Shown here in pieces: positions 20,001 to 33,635 of a DNA stretch of 64,000 nucleotides. The stretch is taken from positions 248,001 to 312,000 of the forward strand of contig NZ_CP121451.1 of NCBI RefSeq assembly GCF_029689945.1, read 5' to 3'. The stretch's first letter is position 1. Every line of letters begins with the position of its first letter. The notes under the pieces were generated by a model that searched no databases, was not told the origin of the DNA, and was given only the letters and a program-made list of their open reading frames with translations. Both the position numbers and the translations under genes were made by a program. Origin of the DNA: Paenibacillus amylolyticus (lineage in GTDB: Bacteria > Bacillota > Bacilli > Paenibacillales > Paenibacillaceae).

Positions 20001-20073
20001 GATTACATCCAACTCCCGTCTGAGCTTTTTTGATTACATGTGATATGAAGGAACTCTTATTTCGTGTGAAATG

Positions 20074-20122
20074 AAAAAATCCGCTACCCGCGAAAACATC
20101 ACATTTTCTTCGGACACCGGAC
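20074..20122 (-). terminator. Riboswitch-controlled terminator of the pur operon
   Basis: On the minus strand TCCGGTGTCCG and GAAAA pair with TTTTC and CGGGTAGCGGA across a seven-base loop, followed by six T. The first bases AGTCCGG are also exactly complementary to CCGGACT in the 3' part of the aptamer, giving a mutually exclusive antiterminator. Guanine binding would free the terminator. Confidence 0.88.
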
Positions 20123-20209
20123 TCCAAGAAATACGTATCCCTCATTTGGGCATGCCAAAAGGGGGCTTGCTGTCCGCATCTGGTTGCATGCGACTCTCAG
20201 CCGTATCTC

Positions 20210-20276
20210 CTCGTAGTCCGGAAATTTACGGTTCCCGGGTAGATACTTCCGGGCCCTATTCCCGGCGTTATACGAG
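20210..20276 (-). promoter_or_regulatory. Guanine-type purine riboswitch aptamer (purE leader)
   Basis: Minus-strand RNA begins CTCGTATAAC and ends GGACTACGAG, closing P1. It has the three-way junction hallmarks AGTATCTACC and CCGTAAAT and two GC-rich hairpins P2/P3. The specificity base before P1 (GAC-TACGAG) is C, the guanine/hypoxanthine type; adenine switches have T. It is followed by the overlapping antiterminator/terminator. Confidence 0.95.
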
Positions 20277-20373
20277 CAAATATCTATCAAACTATGTTCG
20301 TTCATTTTGGTAATCTAGTATTACACATTTCGTTCCTACTCGACCTTATTCTTACCTGATCGACACATCTAAC

Positions 20374-20403
20374 ATTCTAACAATCCCCTACAGCTAATGT
20401 CAA
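20374..20403 (-). promoter_or_regulatory. Promoter of the pur operon
   Basis: TTGACA (20403-20398) and TAGAAT (20379-20374) with 18 bases between them, about 100 bases upstream of the aptamer. Confidence 0.8.
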
Positions 20404-20406
20404 CTT

Positions 20407-20450
20407 AAAGACGAACATTTAACATATTGACAAATATAATGTTCGGGAAT
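20407..20450 (-). promoter_or_regulatory. Pair of PurR boxes upstream of the pur promoter
   Basis: ATTCCCGAACATT (20450-20438, minus) and the inverted AAAGACGAACATT (20407-20419, plus) flank an AT-rich spacer just upstream of the -35. The central CGAA motifs are 26 bases apart, as in B. subtilis PurBox pairs bound by PurR, which is released by PRPP. Confidence 0.8.
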
Positions 20451-20489
20451 TGCTTCATTAATTTCGGTTAGCTATCCATTTCATCCCAT

Positions 20490-20534
20490 AAAAGAAAGCC
20501 GGCTCCTCTTCAATCTCTCGAAGGCAACCGGCTT
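20490..20534 (-). terminator. Terminator of the universal stress protein gene
   Basis: Arms AAGCCGG and CCGGCTT followed by TCTTTT on the minus strand, about 30 bases after the gene's stop. Confidence 0.75.
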
Positions 20535-20564
20535 CCTGCTTTTCAGTGCGCGCACACTTCATCC

Positions 20565-20999
20565 TTATTTTACGATCAGTACTGGAACCTGAGCATGCTG
20601 CACCACATTGTGGCTGACACTACCCAGAACAAATTCACGGATTCCGCCAAGTCCACGGCTACCAATAATAATGATATCCGAATCATTTTCTTTGGCAAAA
20701 TCAAGCAACACTTCCGCAGCCGCCCCTTGAATCAGATCCACATTAGCCGTTACACCCGCAGTTTGAAGTCGTTCTTTCGCTTCATCTGTTGTCTGCACCG
20801 CCAGATTATAGTAATCATTATTAAGGGAAGGTGGCAGTGGAGCCAGTCCCTCACCGATGAATACACGCGGGAAATCAAAAGCATGAATGACGTCCAATAC
20901 TGCATTCGGGGACACTTTGGCTAGCTCAATTGCACGATCAAGTGCTTTATTTGAAGCTTTGGAACCATCATAAGCCACTAAAATTTTGGAAAATAACAT
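20565..20999 (-). CDS. Universal stress protein (UspA family)
   Basis: Protein of 144 residues, a single Usp domain. Begins KILVAYDGSKASNKALD and ends with the ATP-binding motif GSRGLGGIREFVLGSVS (G-2x-G-9x-G-S), so the ATP-binding type. Monocistronic with its own terminator. The stress signal is not deducible. Confidence 0.92.
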   Translation of the reverse strand: MLFSKILVAYDGSKASNKALDRAIELAKVSPNAVLDVIHAFDFPRVFIGEGLAPLPPSLNNDYYNLAVQTTDEAKERLQTAGVTANVDLIQGAAAEVLLDFAKENDSDIIIIGSRGLGGIREFVLGSVSHNVVQHAQVPVLIVK

Positions 21000-21177
21000 G
21001 TGAATCCCGTCCCTTCCTTTATATGTAGAGCATGCGAAGCAAGCTTCGGTCTGACATTTAGTAACCTAACAGAACCATATAAATCCTTAAACGTTCCGGA
21101 ACAACCATGAACCATTTATACGAAAGAATTTACATATGAAATCATTCCATGAACGGTTAAGCGCGGGTTGCATAATT

Positions 21178-21441
21178 TCATTGAATAAAGTAACCATACA
21201 TTACCGCATTCAGGAACAACAACAACGGAATGCCAATGGTGAAGCTGGGATGTTTAGTCTTATGCCTTTTCCGATACATCGCGATCCAGACTCCCAAAGC
21301 ACCGCCAATAAATGCAAGCAAAAATAACGTGCGTTCGGGTGTACGGTCACGACGCTGCTGTGCACGCCTCTTATCATCCGACATCACCAGATAACCAACT
21401 ACATTAATAAATAAAAACCACAATATAAGTCCGGTCTGCAT
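21178..21441 (-). CDS. DUF1294 small membrane protein
   Basis: Protein of 87 residues with three hydrophobic stretches (4-20, 38-55, 68-86) and the DUF1294 core DDKRRAQQRRDRTPERTLFLLAFIGG, then WIAMYRKRHKTKHPSF. Integral membrane protein of unknown function. The region between it and the Usp gene (about 180 bases) shows no feature. Confidence 0.85.
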   Translation of the reverse strand: MQTGLILWFLFINVVGYLVMSDDKRRAQQRRDRTPERTLFLLAFIGGALGVWIAMYRKRHKTKHPSFTIGIPLLLFLNAVMYGYFIQ

Positions 21442-21576
21442 ATAATTCTAGCGATCCCCCTGTCCCGGGACATCTCCCTGTCTCCATTATAATCCTCATT
21501 AGAGACATGTTCAACGCACCGGTGGGGAACCGCAGTATTTTGCGAGGCACGCGTTAGATCGACAGTTTAGATAATT

Positions 21577-21714
21577 TTAGGACTCCTGCTTGGGAATACC
21601 GTTCAGACTGGGTACTCTTTTGGCTGCTTTGGCTGGACGAACATCGATGTTTTCTTCCCTAATGCTGTCTTTGTTTTGCTGGTTATGGATCTTTTCGGGT
21701 TTGTTGTGTGGCAT
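21577..21714 (-). CDS. Small hydrophilic protein, 45 residues
   Basis: ATG at 21714 preceded by a near-perfect ribosome site AAGGAGGTGATG; encodes a basic, hydrophilic 45-residue protein beginning MPHNKPEKIHNQQNKDS and ending NGIPKQES, then TAA. No membrane segment or recognisable domain. The strong ribosome site, which matches the 16S 3' end over nine bases, supports real translation. It resembles in character the small spore or stress peptides of Bacillales, but I cannot name a family. Confidence 0.6.
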   Translation of the reverse strand: MPHNKPEKIHNQQNKDSIREENIDVRPAKAAKRVPSLNGIPKQES

Positions 21715-21858
21715 ATGGGCATCACCTCCTTGGCTTACGTTGCCTGAAAACAGAGGATCTTATACCCCACCACATGGTTGATTAGGTATATACGCAGCAG
21801 TCGCCCTCCATAACGCCAGTTATTCGCAACCAGCGTTATATGGTGGATGCAATATGCC

Positions 21859-24004
21859 CTAACCCAGAGCTTGCTCTACTCTCCCTTTTTCTCCATAGCC
21901 GCCTTCAGCAGCTTCTCCAAGGTTGGAGCCGATGGACTCCTGCTTCGCATACTGTTTCACGAGCTTTTGCTGATCGCGTTTGTTCACATGCTGTTTATCC
22001 TTATTTAATGTTTCTGTAATACCACAAGGCAAACATTGCACGTATAGCCCCGCTTTGCCCTCTTTGATTTCCATCTTTTTGTGACACTGGGCACAACGAC
22101 GGTTGGATAACCTTTTTCTGCCGAACGGCGATACCCACAGTCCTCCGTAGGACATACCAGGAACTTGCCGCGCTTGCCCTTCTTCTCCAGCAGCCGTGCG
22201 TTACAGTCCGGACAATGGCTATTCGACACATTATGTGGCTTGTACTCTGCTTTGCTGCCCTTCACCGTAGACACCAGCTCTTTGGCCATTGAACGAATAC
22301 CATCCAGGAACGGTCCCGGTTTCCCTTGCCCACGGGCAATCCGCTCCAACTCAGCCTCCCAGCGGGCAGTCAGATCCGGTGTACGGAGCTGCGGAGCAGC
22401 CAATTCAATTAACTGCTTCCCTTTGCCGGTTGGGTGCATGCTGTTGCCCTGGCGATCAATTGTATCGGAACTGACCAGCTTCTCAATAATATCCGCTCGT
22501 GTAGCGGGAGTGCCAAGTCCATGCTTTTCCATCTGGGAAAGCAAAGCGGCTTCGGTATACCGTTTGGGCGGCATCGTCCGTCCACTTTTAATATGGCAAC
22601 GCTGAACCGTCACGGATTGCCCTTGCTGCACATCTGGCAAAAGCGCACGCTCGTGGTCTGCTGCATCGTCAGCACGGTCATCGTCATCATCGCTGTAATC
22701 GCCGCCGTATACTTCACGCCATCCACTTTCTTTCACCGTTGTACCTTTGACATGGAAGGAATCATTCCCCACTTGAACCGTGATCGCAACCGAATCGTAC
22801 TTCGCTGACGGATAGAACAGGCTGATAAAACGACGTACGATCAGATCGTACAATTTGCGTTCCTCCGGATTCAATTGATTGAGAAGCACCGTTTGCTCTG
22901 TAGGGATAATGGCATGGTGATCAGTCACTTTGCTGTCATCCACAATACGTTTGGTAATATTCAGATTTTTGCGCAGCAAAGGACGTGCCAAAGACGCGTA
23001 AGGTCCAATGGCTACACTGTCCAGACGTTCTTTCAAGGTTGCAGTCATATCGGAAGTCAGGTACCGGCTATCCGTACGTGGGTACGTCACGAGTTTGTGC
23101 TGTTCATACAGACGTTGCAGGACATTCGATGTTTGCTTTGCAGAGAAACCATATTTCCGGTTGGCATCCCGTTGCAGTTCCGTCAGGTCATATGCCAGTG
23201 GATGTGGCTCTACTTTCTCGCTTTTCTTCACCTGGGCAATCGTGCCCTTGCGCCCGTCTACCCGTTTCTTCAATTCTTGCGTTTCTTGAGGATCGAAAAT
23301 TCTCGAATCTCCCCAGCTGCCCGCCACACAGCCTGAAAACCGCCCAAATCTGCCGTTAACGTCTCATACTCCTGCGAGCGGAAACCATTAATTTCATTTT
23401 CCCTATCCATAATCATGCCTAAGGTCGGGGTCTGTACGCGTCCAGCAGACAACTGCGCATTGAAACGAACGGTTAACGCACGCGTCACGTTAAGTCCAAT
23501 CATCCAATCGGCCTCCGCACGGCAACGTGCAGATTCATAGAGACGGTCGAACTGACTGCCTGGCTTTAGCGAAGCAAATCCGTCTTTGATCGCCTTATCT
23601 GTCTGAGATGAAATCCATAGACGTTTGAATGATTTTTTCCAACCTGCCATCTGCATAATCCAACGAGCCAGCAATTCTCCCTCACGCGCTGCATCCGTCG
23701 CAATGACCAGCTCACCCACATCCTGACGCTTCATTAACTGCTGCACGGCTTTGTATTGATGGTTGGTCTCTTTGAGTACCTTCAGTTTCGTACGCTCTGG
23801 CAGAATGGGCAGGTCCTCCAGATTCCATGTTGCATACTTCTTGTCGTAATCCTCCGGTTCAGCCAATCCAACCAGATGACCCAGCGCCCAGGTCACGATA
23901 TATTTCGGGCCTTCCATATAACTTTTATGTTTATCACGCGCACCCATAACTCTGGCGATCTCACGTGCCACAGATGGTTTTTCTGCGAGTACCAATGTTT
24001 TCAC
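21859..24004 (-). CDS. topB: DNA topoisomerase III (two frameshifts in this sequence)
   Basis: Type IA topoisomerase relaxing and decatenating DNA. GTG start, KTLVLAEKPSVAREIARVMG (Toprim); IATDAAREGELLARWI; catalytic Tyr in VTYPRTDSRYLTSDM; zinc-binding C-terminus with CPDCNARLLEKKGKRGKFLVC and CAQCHKKMEIK. The frame is lost at 23320-23322 (one G short) and 22113-22117 (one A short); corrected, it gives about 715 residues, normal for Bacillus TopB. Both lesions lie in homopolymers, so probably sequence errors. Confidence 0.92.
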
Positions 24005-24384
24005 TTCATATCTCTTCCTCTCTGGCAGAACGTTATGTCTTCTTTATCTCTATCTTTTATTCCTATCTTTTCATTATATCATTTCACACGAAAGGTATGC
24101 TCTGTCATATCCGCTTCCTCATTTGCTCGCACTCTATATCCGTATATTCAAACAACATACCAATTCAATGTCATATTTACTCACATAAAAAAATTAGTAA
24201 AATTTCTGAGCTAACGGAATCAGAAGAATAAATAAGCATTAGTACTGCAAAGCAATGATGTATACGTTTTTTGGATAAATATAAACATTGTTAGATTACC
24301 TGACATAACTATACAATGTGTCAAAAGCATAGAAACAGAATCGCTGCACACACATCAATGAGACACGGAAGGGAGCGTGGATGC
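24005..24384. other. Divergent intergenic region, amidase promoter candidate
   Basis: AT-rich, 380 bases between divergent topB and the amidase. TTGTTA (24288-24293) and TACAAT (24312-24317) 18 bases apart could drive the amidase. Nothing else recognisable. Confidence 0.4.
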
Positions 24385-26319
24385 ATGACTTATCATGGAT
24401 CTGTATTGAAAAAAGCGGGGCTTTGTTACTGGCAGGAGCTGTTGTTGCCACAACATGGGGAGGAACGGTGCCTTCGGCATCAGCCGCAACAGCAACGCCT
24501 ACGAGTAAAACAACCGTCAGCAGCTGTATCCAAAGGAAAAGCGCCTGCTACTCCGGCAGCATTTGTTCAGGCCATGGAAGAAGCGGCTACACTTGCAGGT
24601 GTTCCTTTTACCATGGACAAGCTCTCCGGCACCACCGTACAACGTAAAGACGCAGCGGTTGCGTTGCAACAATGGCTCAAGCTGGATTCGACTACCGAAT
24701 CATTCAAGGATGTTCCGGATGAAGCCACTTTCGCCGGTGCTGTTGGTGCATTGAATACCGCAGGACTAATGAAGGGTTATACCGATACCCTCTTCCTTCC
24801 TAACGCTATACTTACCGAGAATGATCTCTCCGTACTGAAAGAACGCATCTATAACTACATAAAGCCGTTTATCCTGGAAGAAGCGACCATCATGGAGCTC
24901 CAGGCTGCAATGACGCAAGGAAAACTGACATCAAAAGAACTGGTTCAGAAATATCTGGACCGCATTGAAAAATACGATGATCAAGGTGTAAGCATCAACG
25001 CCGTATTAACCCTGAACCCGGATGCGCTCCAAATTGCGGAGCAATTGGATGAAGAACGTGCAGCTCAAGGTGCTCGTGGACCTCTGCATGGCGTTCCGAT
25101 TCTGGTAAAGGACAATTTCGATACCAATGACATGCCGACAACTGCAGGCTGTATCTGTCTGAAAGATTCCATTCCTGCTCACGATGCTGAACAAGTGAAG
25201 AAACTCAAAGCAGCTGGCGCCATTATTTTGGGCAAAACAAACCTGCATGAATTCGCATTTGGCATTACAACGTCCAGCTCATTGGGTGGACAAACATTGA
25301 ACCCTTACGCCCTGGATCACTATCCAGGTGGCTCAAGCGGTGGAACAGGCGCTGCCATTGCATCTAACTTTGCCGCAGCCGGCATGGGTACGGACACTGG
25401 CGGTTCAATCCGAATCCCTTCCAGCTTCAACAGCCTTGTAGGTATCCGCCCAACGATTGGACTGTCCAGCCGTGAAGGCATTATCCCATTGGCTTTGACA
25501 CAGGACGTTGGCGGACCCATGGCTCGTACCGTAAGTGATGCCGCAATCATGCTGGATGCTACAGCCGGCTATGATAAAAAGGATGTTGCTACAGCTTACG
25601 CGGTTGGAAAAATCCCTTCCAGCTACACTGATTTCTTGGATGTAAATGGACTGAAAGGTGCACGTATCGGTGTGGCCACAGAACTCATTCCAAGTACCAA
25701 AGCTGAAGAAAAAGCCGTTGCTGACGTAATCAACACAGCTGTGGAAGAACTGAAGTCACTTGGCGCTACCGCAGTTCCCATTTCTATTCCCAACTTGACG
25801 GAGATCAACAAGTATCCAAGCCTCAGCGGATATGAATTCAAGTTCCAATTGAATGATTATCTGGAATCATTGGGTGCAGATGCTCCATATCACAGTCTGT
25901 CCGAGATCATCGCTTCCGGAGAGTTCGATAAGTCCCAAGAACAATCCATGAAGACTCGGGATGCACGCCAAACCCTGGAGACTACCGAATATAAGGACAT
26001 CGTACTGAAACGTACCCAAGTTACACGTGAATCCTTGCTGAAAGTAATGGCAGATAATAATCTGGATGCCTTCATCTATCCTACGTCCACACAAGCCGCT
26101 GGCGTGATCGGCGAAGGACAAAACTCCGGTGGTAACAACCGTTTGAGTCCATTCTCCGGCTTCCCGGCGATTACGGTTCCTGCTGGTTTCACAACCGATG
26201 GTCTGCCAGTAGGTATTGAGTTCCTGGGTCGTGCCTTTGATGAAGGAAACTTGATCAAGCTGGCTTACAGCTACGAGCAAGGTACTCACCACCGTCAAGC
26301 CCCAAAACTTACACCATAA
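24385..26319 (+). CDS. Secreted amidase with N-terminal SLH-like region (frameshifts near the signal peptide)
   Basis: About 644 residues after correction. Signal peptide (MTYHGSVLKKAG, hydrophobic ALLLAGAVVATTW, cleavage near PSASA) requires one G at 24417-24420 and loss of one base around 24507-24525; these two errors cancel. Residues about 60-165 resemble a single S-layer homology repeat (FKDVPDEATF, LMKGYTD, LPNAILTEND). The amidase-signature domain follows: Lys in VPILVKDN, PGGSSGGTGAA and GTDTGGSIRIPSS give the Ser-cisSer-Lys triad. Hydrolyses an amide of unknown identity, probably at the cell surface. GGAAGGGAG precedes the ATG. Confidence 0.85.
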   Translation: MTYHGSVLKKAGLCYWQELLLPQHGEERCLRHQPQQQRLRVKQPSAAVSKGKAPATPAAFVQAMEEAATLAGVPFTMDKLSGTTVQRKDAAVALQQWLKLDSTTESFKDVPDEATFAGAVGALNTAGLMKGYTDTLFLPNAILTENDLSVLKERIYNYIKPFILEEATIMELQAAMTQGKLTSKELVQKYLDRIEKYDDQGVSINAVLTLNPDALQIAEQLDEERAAQGARGPLHGVPILVKDNFDTNDMPTTAGCICLKDSIPAHDAEQVKKLKAAGAIILGKTNLHEFAFGITTSSSLGGQTLNPYALDHYPGGSSGGTGAAIASNFAAAGMGTDTGGSIRIPSSFNSLVGIRPTIGLSSREGIIPLALTQDVGGPMARTVSDAAIMLDATAGYDKKDVATAYAVGKIPSSYTDFLDVNGLKGARIGVATELIPSTKAEEKAVADVINTAVEELKSLGATAVPISIPNLTEINKYPSLSGYEFKFQLNDYLESLGADAPYHSLSEIIASGEFDKSQEQSMKTRDARQTLETTEYKDIVLKRTQVTRESLLKVMADNNLDAFIYPTSTQAAGVIGEGQNSGGNNRLSPFSGFPAITVPAGFTTDGLPVGIEFLGRAFDEGNLIKLAYSYEQGTHHRQAPKLTP

Positions 26320-26403
26320 AATATTTACGGAACGAATAATCCCTTTTAGCACAAAGTAACATATCTTCACTCGTATCACTCTATTTAATTGAGTTAACGT
26401 ACT

Positions 26404-26450
26404 AAAGAGACCACCTTTCATGACTGCATGAAGTCTGGGTGGTCTCTTTT
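26404..26450. terminator. Bidirectional terminator between amidase and fabH
   Basis: Twelve-base perfect arms AAAGAGACCACC and GGTGGTCTCTTT followed by TTTT; A-rich on the other side, so it may serve both converging genes. Confidence 0.85.
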
Positions 26451-26498
26451 ATTTCCTCTATTTATTTCGGTATGGCATACTCTCTATGTTATCTATTT

Positions 26499-27499
26499 CT
26501 AAACTTTGTCGGGCACGCCCCACTTCAGTACCAGACCCGCGTAAGTCAGACCACCGCCAAAACCAAAGAGAGCTACAGTCTGTCCTTCTTTCAATTTCCC
26601 TTCATCCACTGCAAGCTGTAAAGCAAGCGGAATGGAAGCAGCAGATGTATTCCCGCGATACTCGACACTGGTTAACGTACGTTCCAAAGGAACCGGACCA
26701 CGCTCGCAAACAGCCTCAATCATTCTCATGTTGGCACTATGCGGACAAACCAGTCAATCTGTTCATCTCTTAACCCGGCTTTTTCGATAAGCTTACCCAA
26801 TTGCTCCGGAATCGTCCGTACAGCCCACTTATAAACCTCTCGTCCATTCTGAACCAAACAACCTCCGCCCTGCAAAGGCACTCCATCCATCTCTGAAGAC
26901 AGACCAGCCTTATAGAGATGCATACCGCCTTCTCCGTGCGTACCGGATATGGCTGCCATAAAGTCACCTTCTCCAGACGCTGATCTCTCCACTAGGAAGG
27001 CTCCAGCTCCGTCCCCAAACAGAACACAAGTCGTGCGGTCGGTGTAGTCCGTAATTTTGGATAACGTCTCTGCTCCGATAACCAGCACTTTGCGGTACAT
27101 GCCACTGGTCACCAGACTGTCAGCAAGCTGAAGCCCGTAGGAAAAACCTGCGCATGCAGCATTTAAATCAAGTACACCTGTGTGTGGGATCTTAAGATTA
27201 GCCTGCACTCTGGATGCTGTACTTGGGAAAGCATATTCAGGTGTGCTGGTAGCCACAAGAATCATATCCACATCTTCAACACTTACTCCATAACGAGCTA
27301 TCATATCTTCTACAGCCTTCGTAGCCAAGTCAGATACAAATTGATCTTCAGCTGCAATTCGCCGCTCTCTCATGCCTGTACGTTGCACAATCCATTCGTC
27401 ACTTGTCTCGACCAATTTCTCCAGATCAGCATTCGTTAATATCCGATCCGGTACATATGCCCCCATTGCCGTGATTGTTGCCTTTGATTGATGATTCAT
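26499..27499 (-). CDS. fabH: Beta-ketoacyl-ACP synthase III (frameshift in this sequence)
   Basis: Condenses acetyl- or branched acyl-CoA with malonyl-ACP to start fatty acid synthesis. About 333 residues from ATG 27499 (GAGGTG nine bases upstream). Catalytic Cys in LDLNAACAGFSYG; the His motif VPHSANMRMIEAV is split by a missing base at 26743-26744 (GG for GGG) and reappears when corrected; Asn in EYRGNTSAASIP. Glycine-rich FGFGGGLTYAG at the C-terminus. Not in a fab operon here, but behind a FapR-type operator. Confidence 0.92.
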
Positions 27500-27529
27500 A
27501 TCGGCATTCACCTCATTTGGTTTTTTACC

Positions 27530-27562
27530 ATTATAGCACTAAGTCTTAGTACTTGGTACTAA
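27530..27562 (-). promoter_or_regulatory. FapR-type operator and promoter of fabH
   Basis: TTAGTACCAAGTACTAA (27562-27546) is a perfect 7-3-7 inverted repeat matching FapR sites of Bacillales. TATAAT (27535-27530) follows 10 bases downstream, so a bound repressor would cover the -35 region. FapR is released by malonyl-CoA. Confidence 0.75.
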
Positions 27563-27700
27563 TTATAAAATATTTATTATGATCATGATTACCCTTAATC
27601 ATGCGAACTTTAGCATGGAGTTATGCGGAGATGCTTAAACCTGGTAGTCGACGTGATAATCTAAAATAAAATCAATGTTTATTATTTTGGGGATATCAAA

Positions 27701-27730
27701 AAACAACCTCTAATGAACCCAGGTTGTTTT
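27701..27730 (-). terminator. Second hairpin terminator behind the rrn operon
   Basis: Arms AAACAACCT and AGGTTGTTT with an 11-base loop; T-rich on the minus strand. A backup terminator to the one next to 5S. The rest of 27563-27770 is AT-rich and featureless. Confidence 0.65.
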
Positions 27731-27770
27731 AAACTTACACATATATTATAAATTAACGATCCAAACAAAT

Positions 27771-27805
27771 AAAAAGACACACTCGATAAGATCAAGTGTG
27801 TCTTT
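27771..27805 (-). terminator. Terminator of the rrn operon
   Basis: Arms AAAGACACACT and AGTGTGTCTTT followed by TTTTTATT on the minus strand, just after the 5S gene. Confidence 0.88.
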
Positions 27806-27810
27806 CAATT

Positions 27811-27927
27811 GCTTGGCGGCGTCCTACTCTCCCAGGACCCTGCGGTCCAAGTACCATCGGCGCTAGAGGGCTTAACGGTCGTGTTCGGGATGGGTACGTG
27901 TGGAACCCCTCCGCCATCGCCACCAAA
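27811..27927 (-). rRNA. rrf: 5S ribosomal RNA
   Basis: About 117 bases; minus strand begins TTTGGTGGCGATGGCGGAGG, contains CCCATCCCGAACACG and ends GACGCCGCCAAGC, the standard Firmicute 5S. It closes the rrn operon. Confidence 0.97.
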
Positions 27928-28065
27928 CGAGCATTTGTGGTACAAATGCGTTCGCGTTCCATTCGGTCCGACACTGCTGTGTGGATAAATGGTTCAGCGC
28001 ATATTCAGAGATCGTTCTCTGAAAACTAGATTCGAAACGAAAGCCTGCGAATTCAACTTGCTATT

Positions 28066-32852
<4,787 letters not shown>

Positions 32853-33049
32853 GTATTGAAAAGAGCGATAAGCTCATTTTGAATCTGACGAGATTTAACA
32901 TCTCATTTGTGCTCCAGTCGATTCAAGCCAAGGCTTGTTTCCAACTTTCGCGTTCATTCTGCAAGCAGAATGTTTACTCACTCGTTGTTCAGTTTTCAAA
33001 GATCAAACTTGTTTTGTTACCGAATGTTGTTCTCATCAGCAACTCTTAT

Positions 33050-33078
33050 ATAATATCATGTCCTAACCAACTTTGCAA
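33050..33078 (-). promoter_or_regulatory. rrn operon promoter
   Basis: TTGCAA (33078-33073) and TATTAT (33055-33050) with 17 bases between them, about 200 bases upstream of 16S. Only one promoter is evident. Confidence 0.7.
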
Positions 33079-33530
33079 GCTCTTTTTTCAAGTTTCTTTC
33101 GAAGCTCATTTCATTCGCTTGCCGCACCGTGTATCTCGTTTTTTTTTGGCCGGAAATAGAATATACCATGTACAGTTGTGGAACGCAAGTCTTTTTTTCA
33201 AAAAACCTTAATGCTTTCCAAAGAAATTATCCTATATCCCTTTTAAGAAGTATGCCAGCCCTACAATACATCTGCACAAGACTCAACATATGATCTCTAT
33301 TCAAATTATAGAGAAACTCATTTTGCATACTCCCCTACTAACTCTGCTAATTACCTTCATATTATGAAAAGCTCACTTAATTAACTATGCGCCTTTTGAA
33401 AAGAAAGAAAAAAGAAAGAACAGTATAGATACTTCATGTTATAAAAACTAAATAAACCGTTGTTTTCTTTGGATAAACAACTAACACATCATAGAACATA
33501 ACATTCATTCCTTCTATATATAGAAGGAAA
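33079..33530. other. AT-rich intergenic region upstream of rrn
   Basis: No gene. A and T runs just upstream of the rrn promoter could act as an UP element. Contains a perfect 22-base palindrome at 33508-33529 with arms TTCCTTCTATA/TATAGAAGGAA. Confidence 0.5.
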
Positions 33531-33575
33531 ACAAAAAAGCGAAAGCTCCGGGTTTAGATCCCGTGGCTTCCGCTT
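33531..33575 (-). terminator. Terminator of the purine permease gene
   Basis: Arms AAGCGGAAGC...CGGG and CCCG...GCTTtCGCTT with two small mismatches, followed by TTTTTTG on the minus strand. Confidence 0.8.
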
Positions 33576-33635
33576 CTTTCATATAAAAGGCTACATCCTT
33601 AATGCAGTATTCTTTTCAACACAACTATTGTAGGT

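Noticed and set aside
21590..21781. Plus-strand frame of 63 codons opposite the 45-residue gene
   Set aside because: No ribosome site and antisense to a frame with an excellent one.
24316..24384. Upstream extension of the amidase to 24316
   Set aside because: It gives a charged, non-signal N-terminus without a ribosome site; ATG 24385 gives a proper signal peptide after correction.
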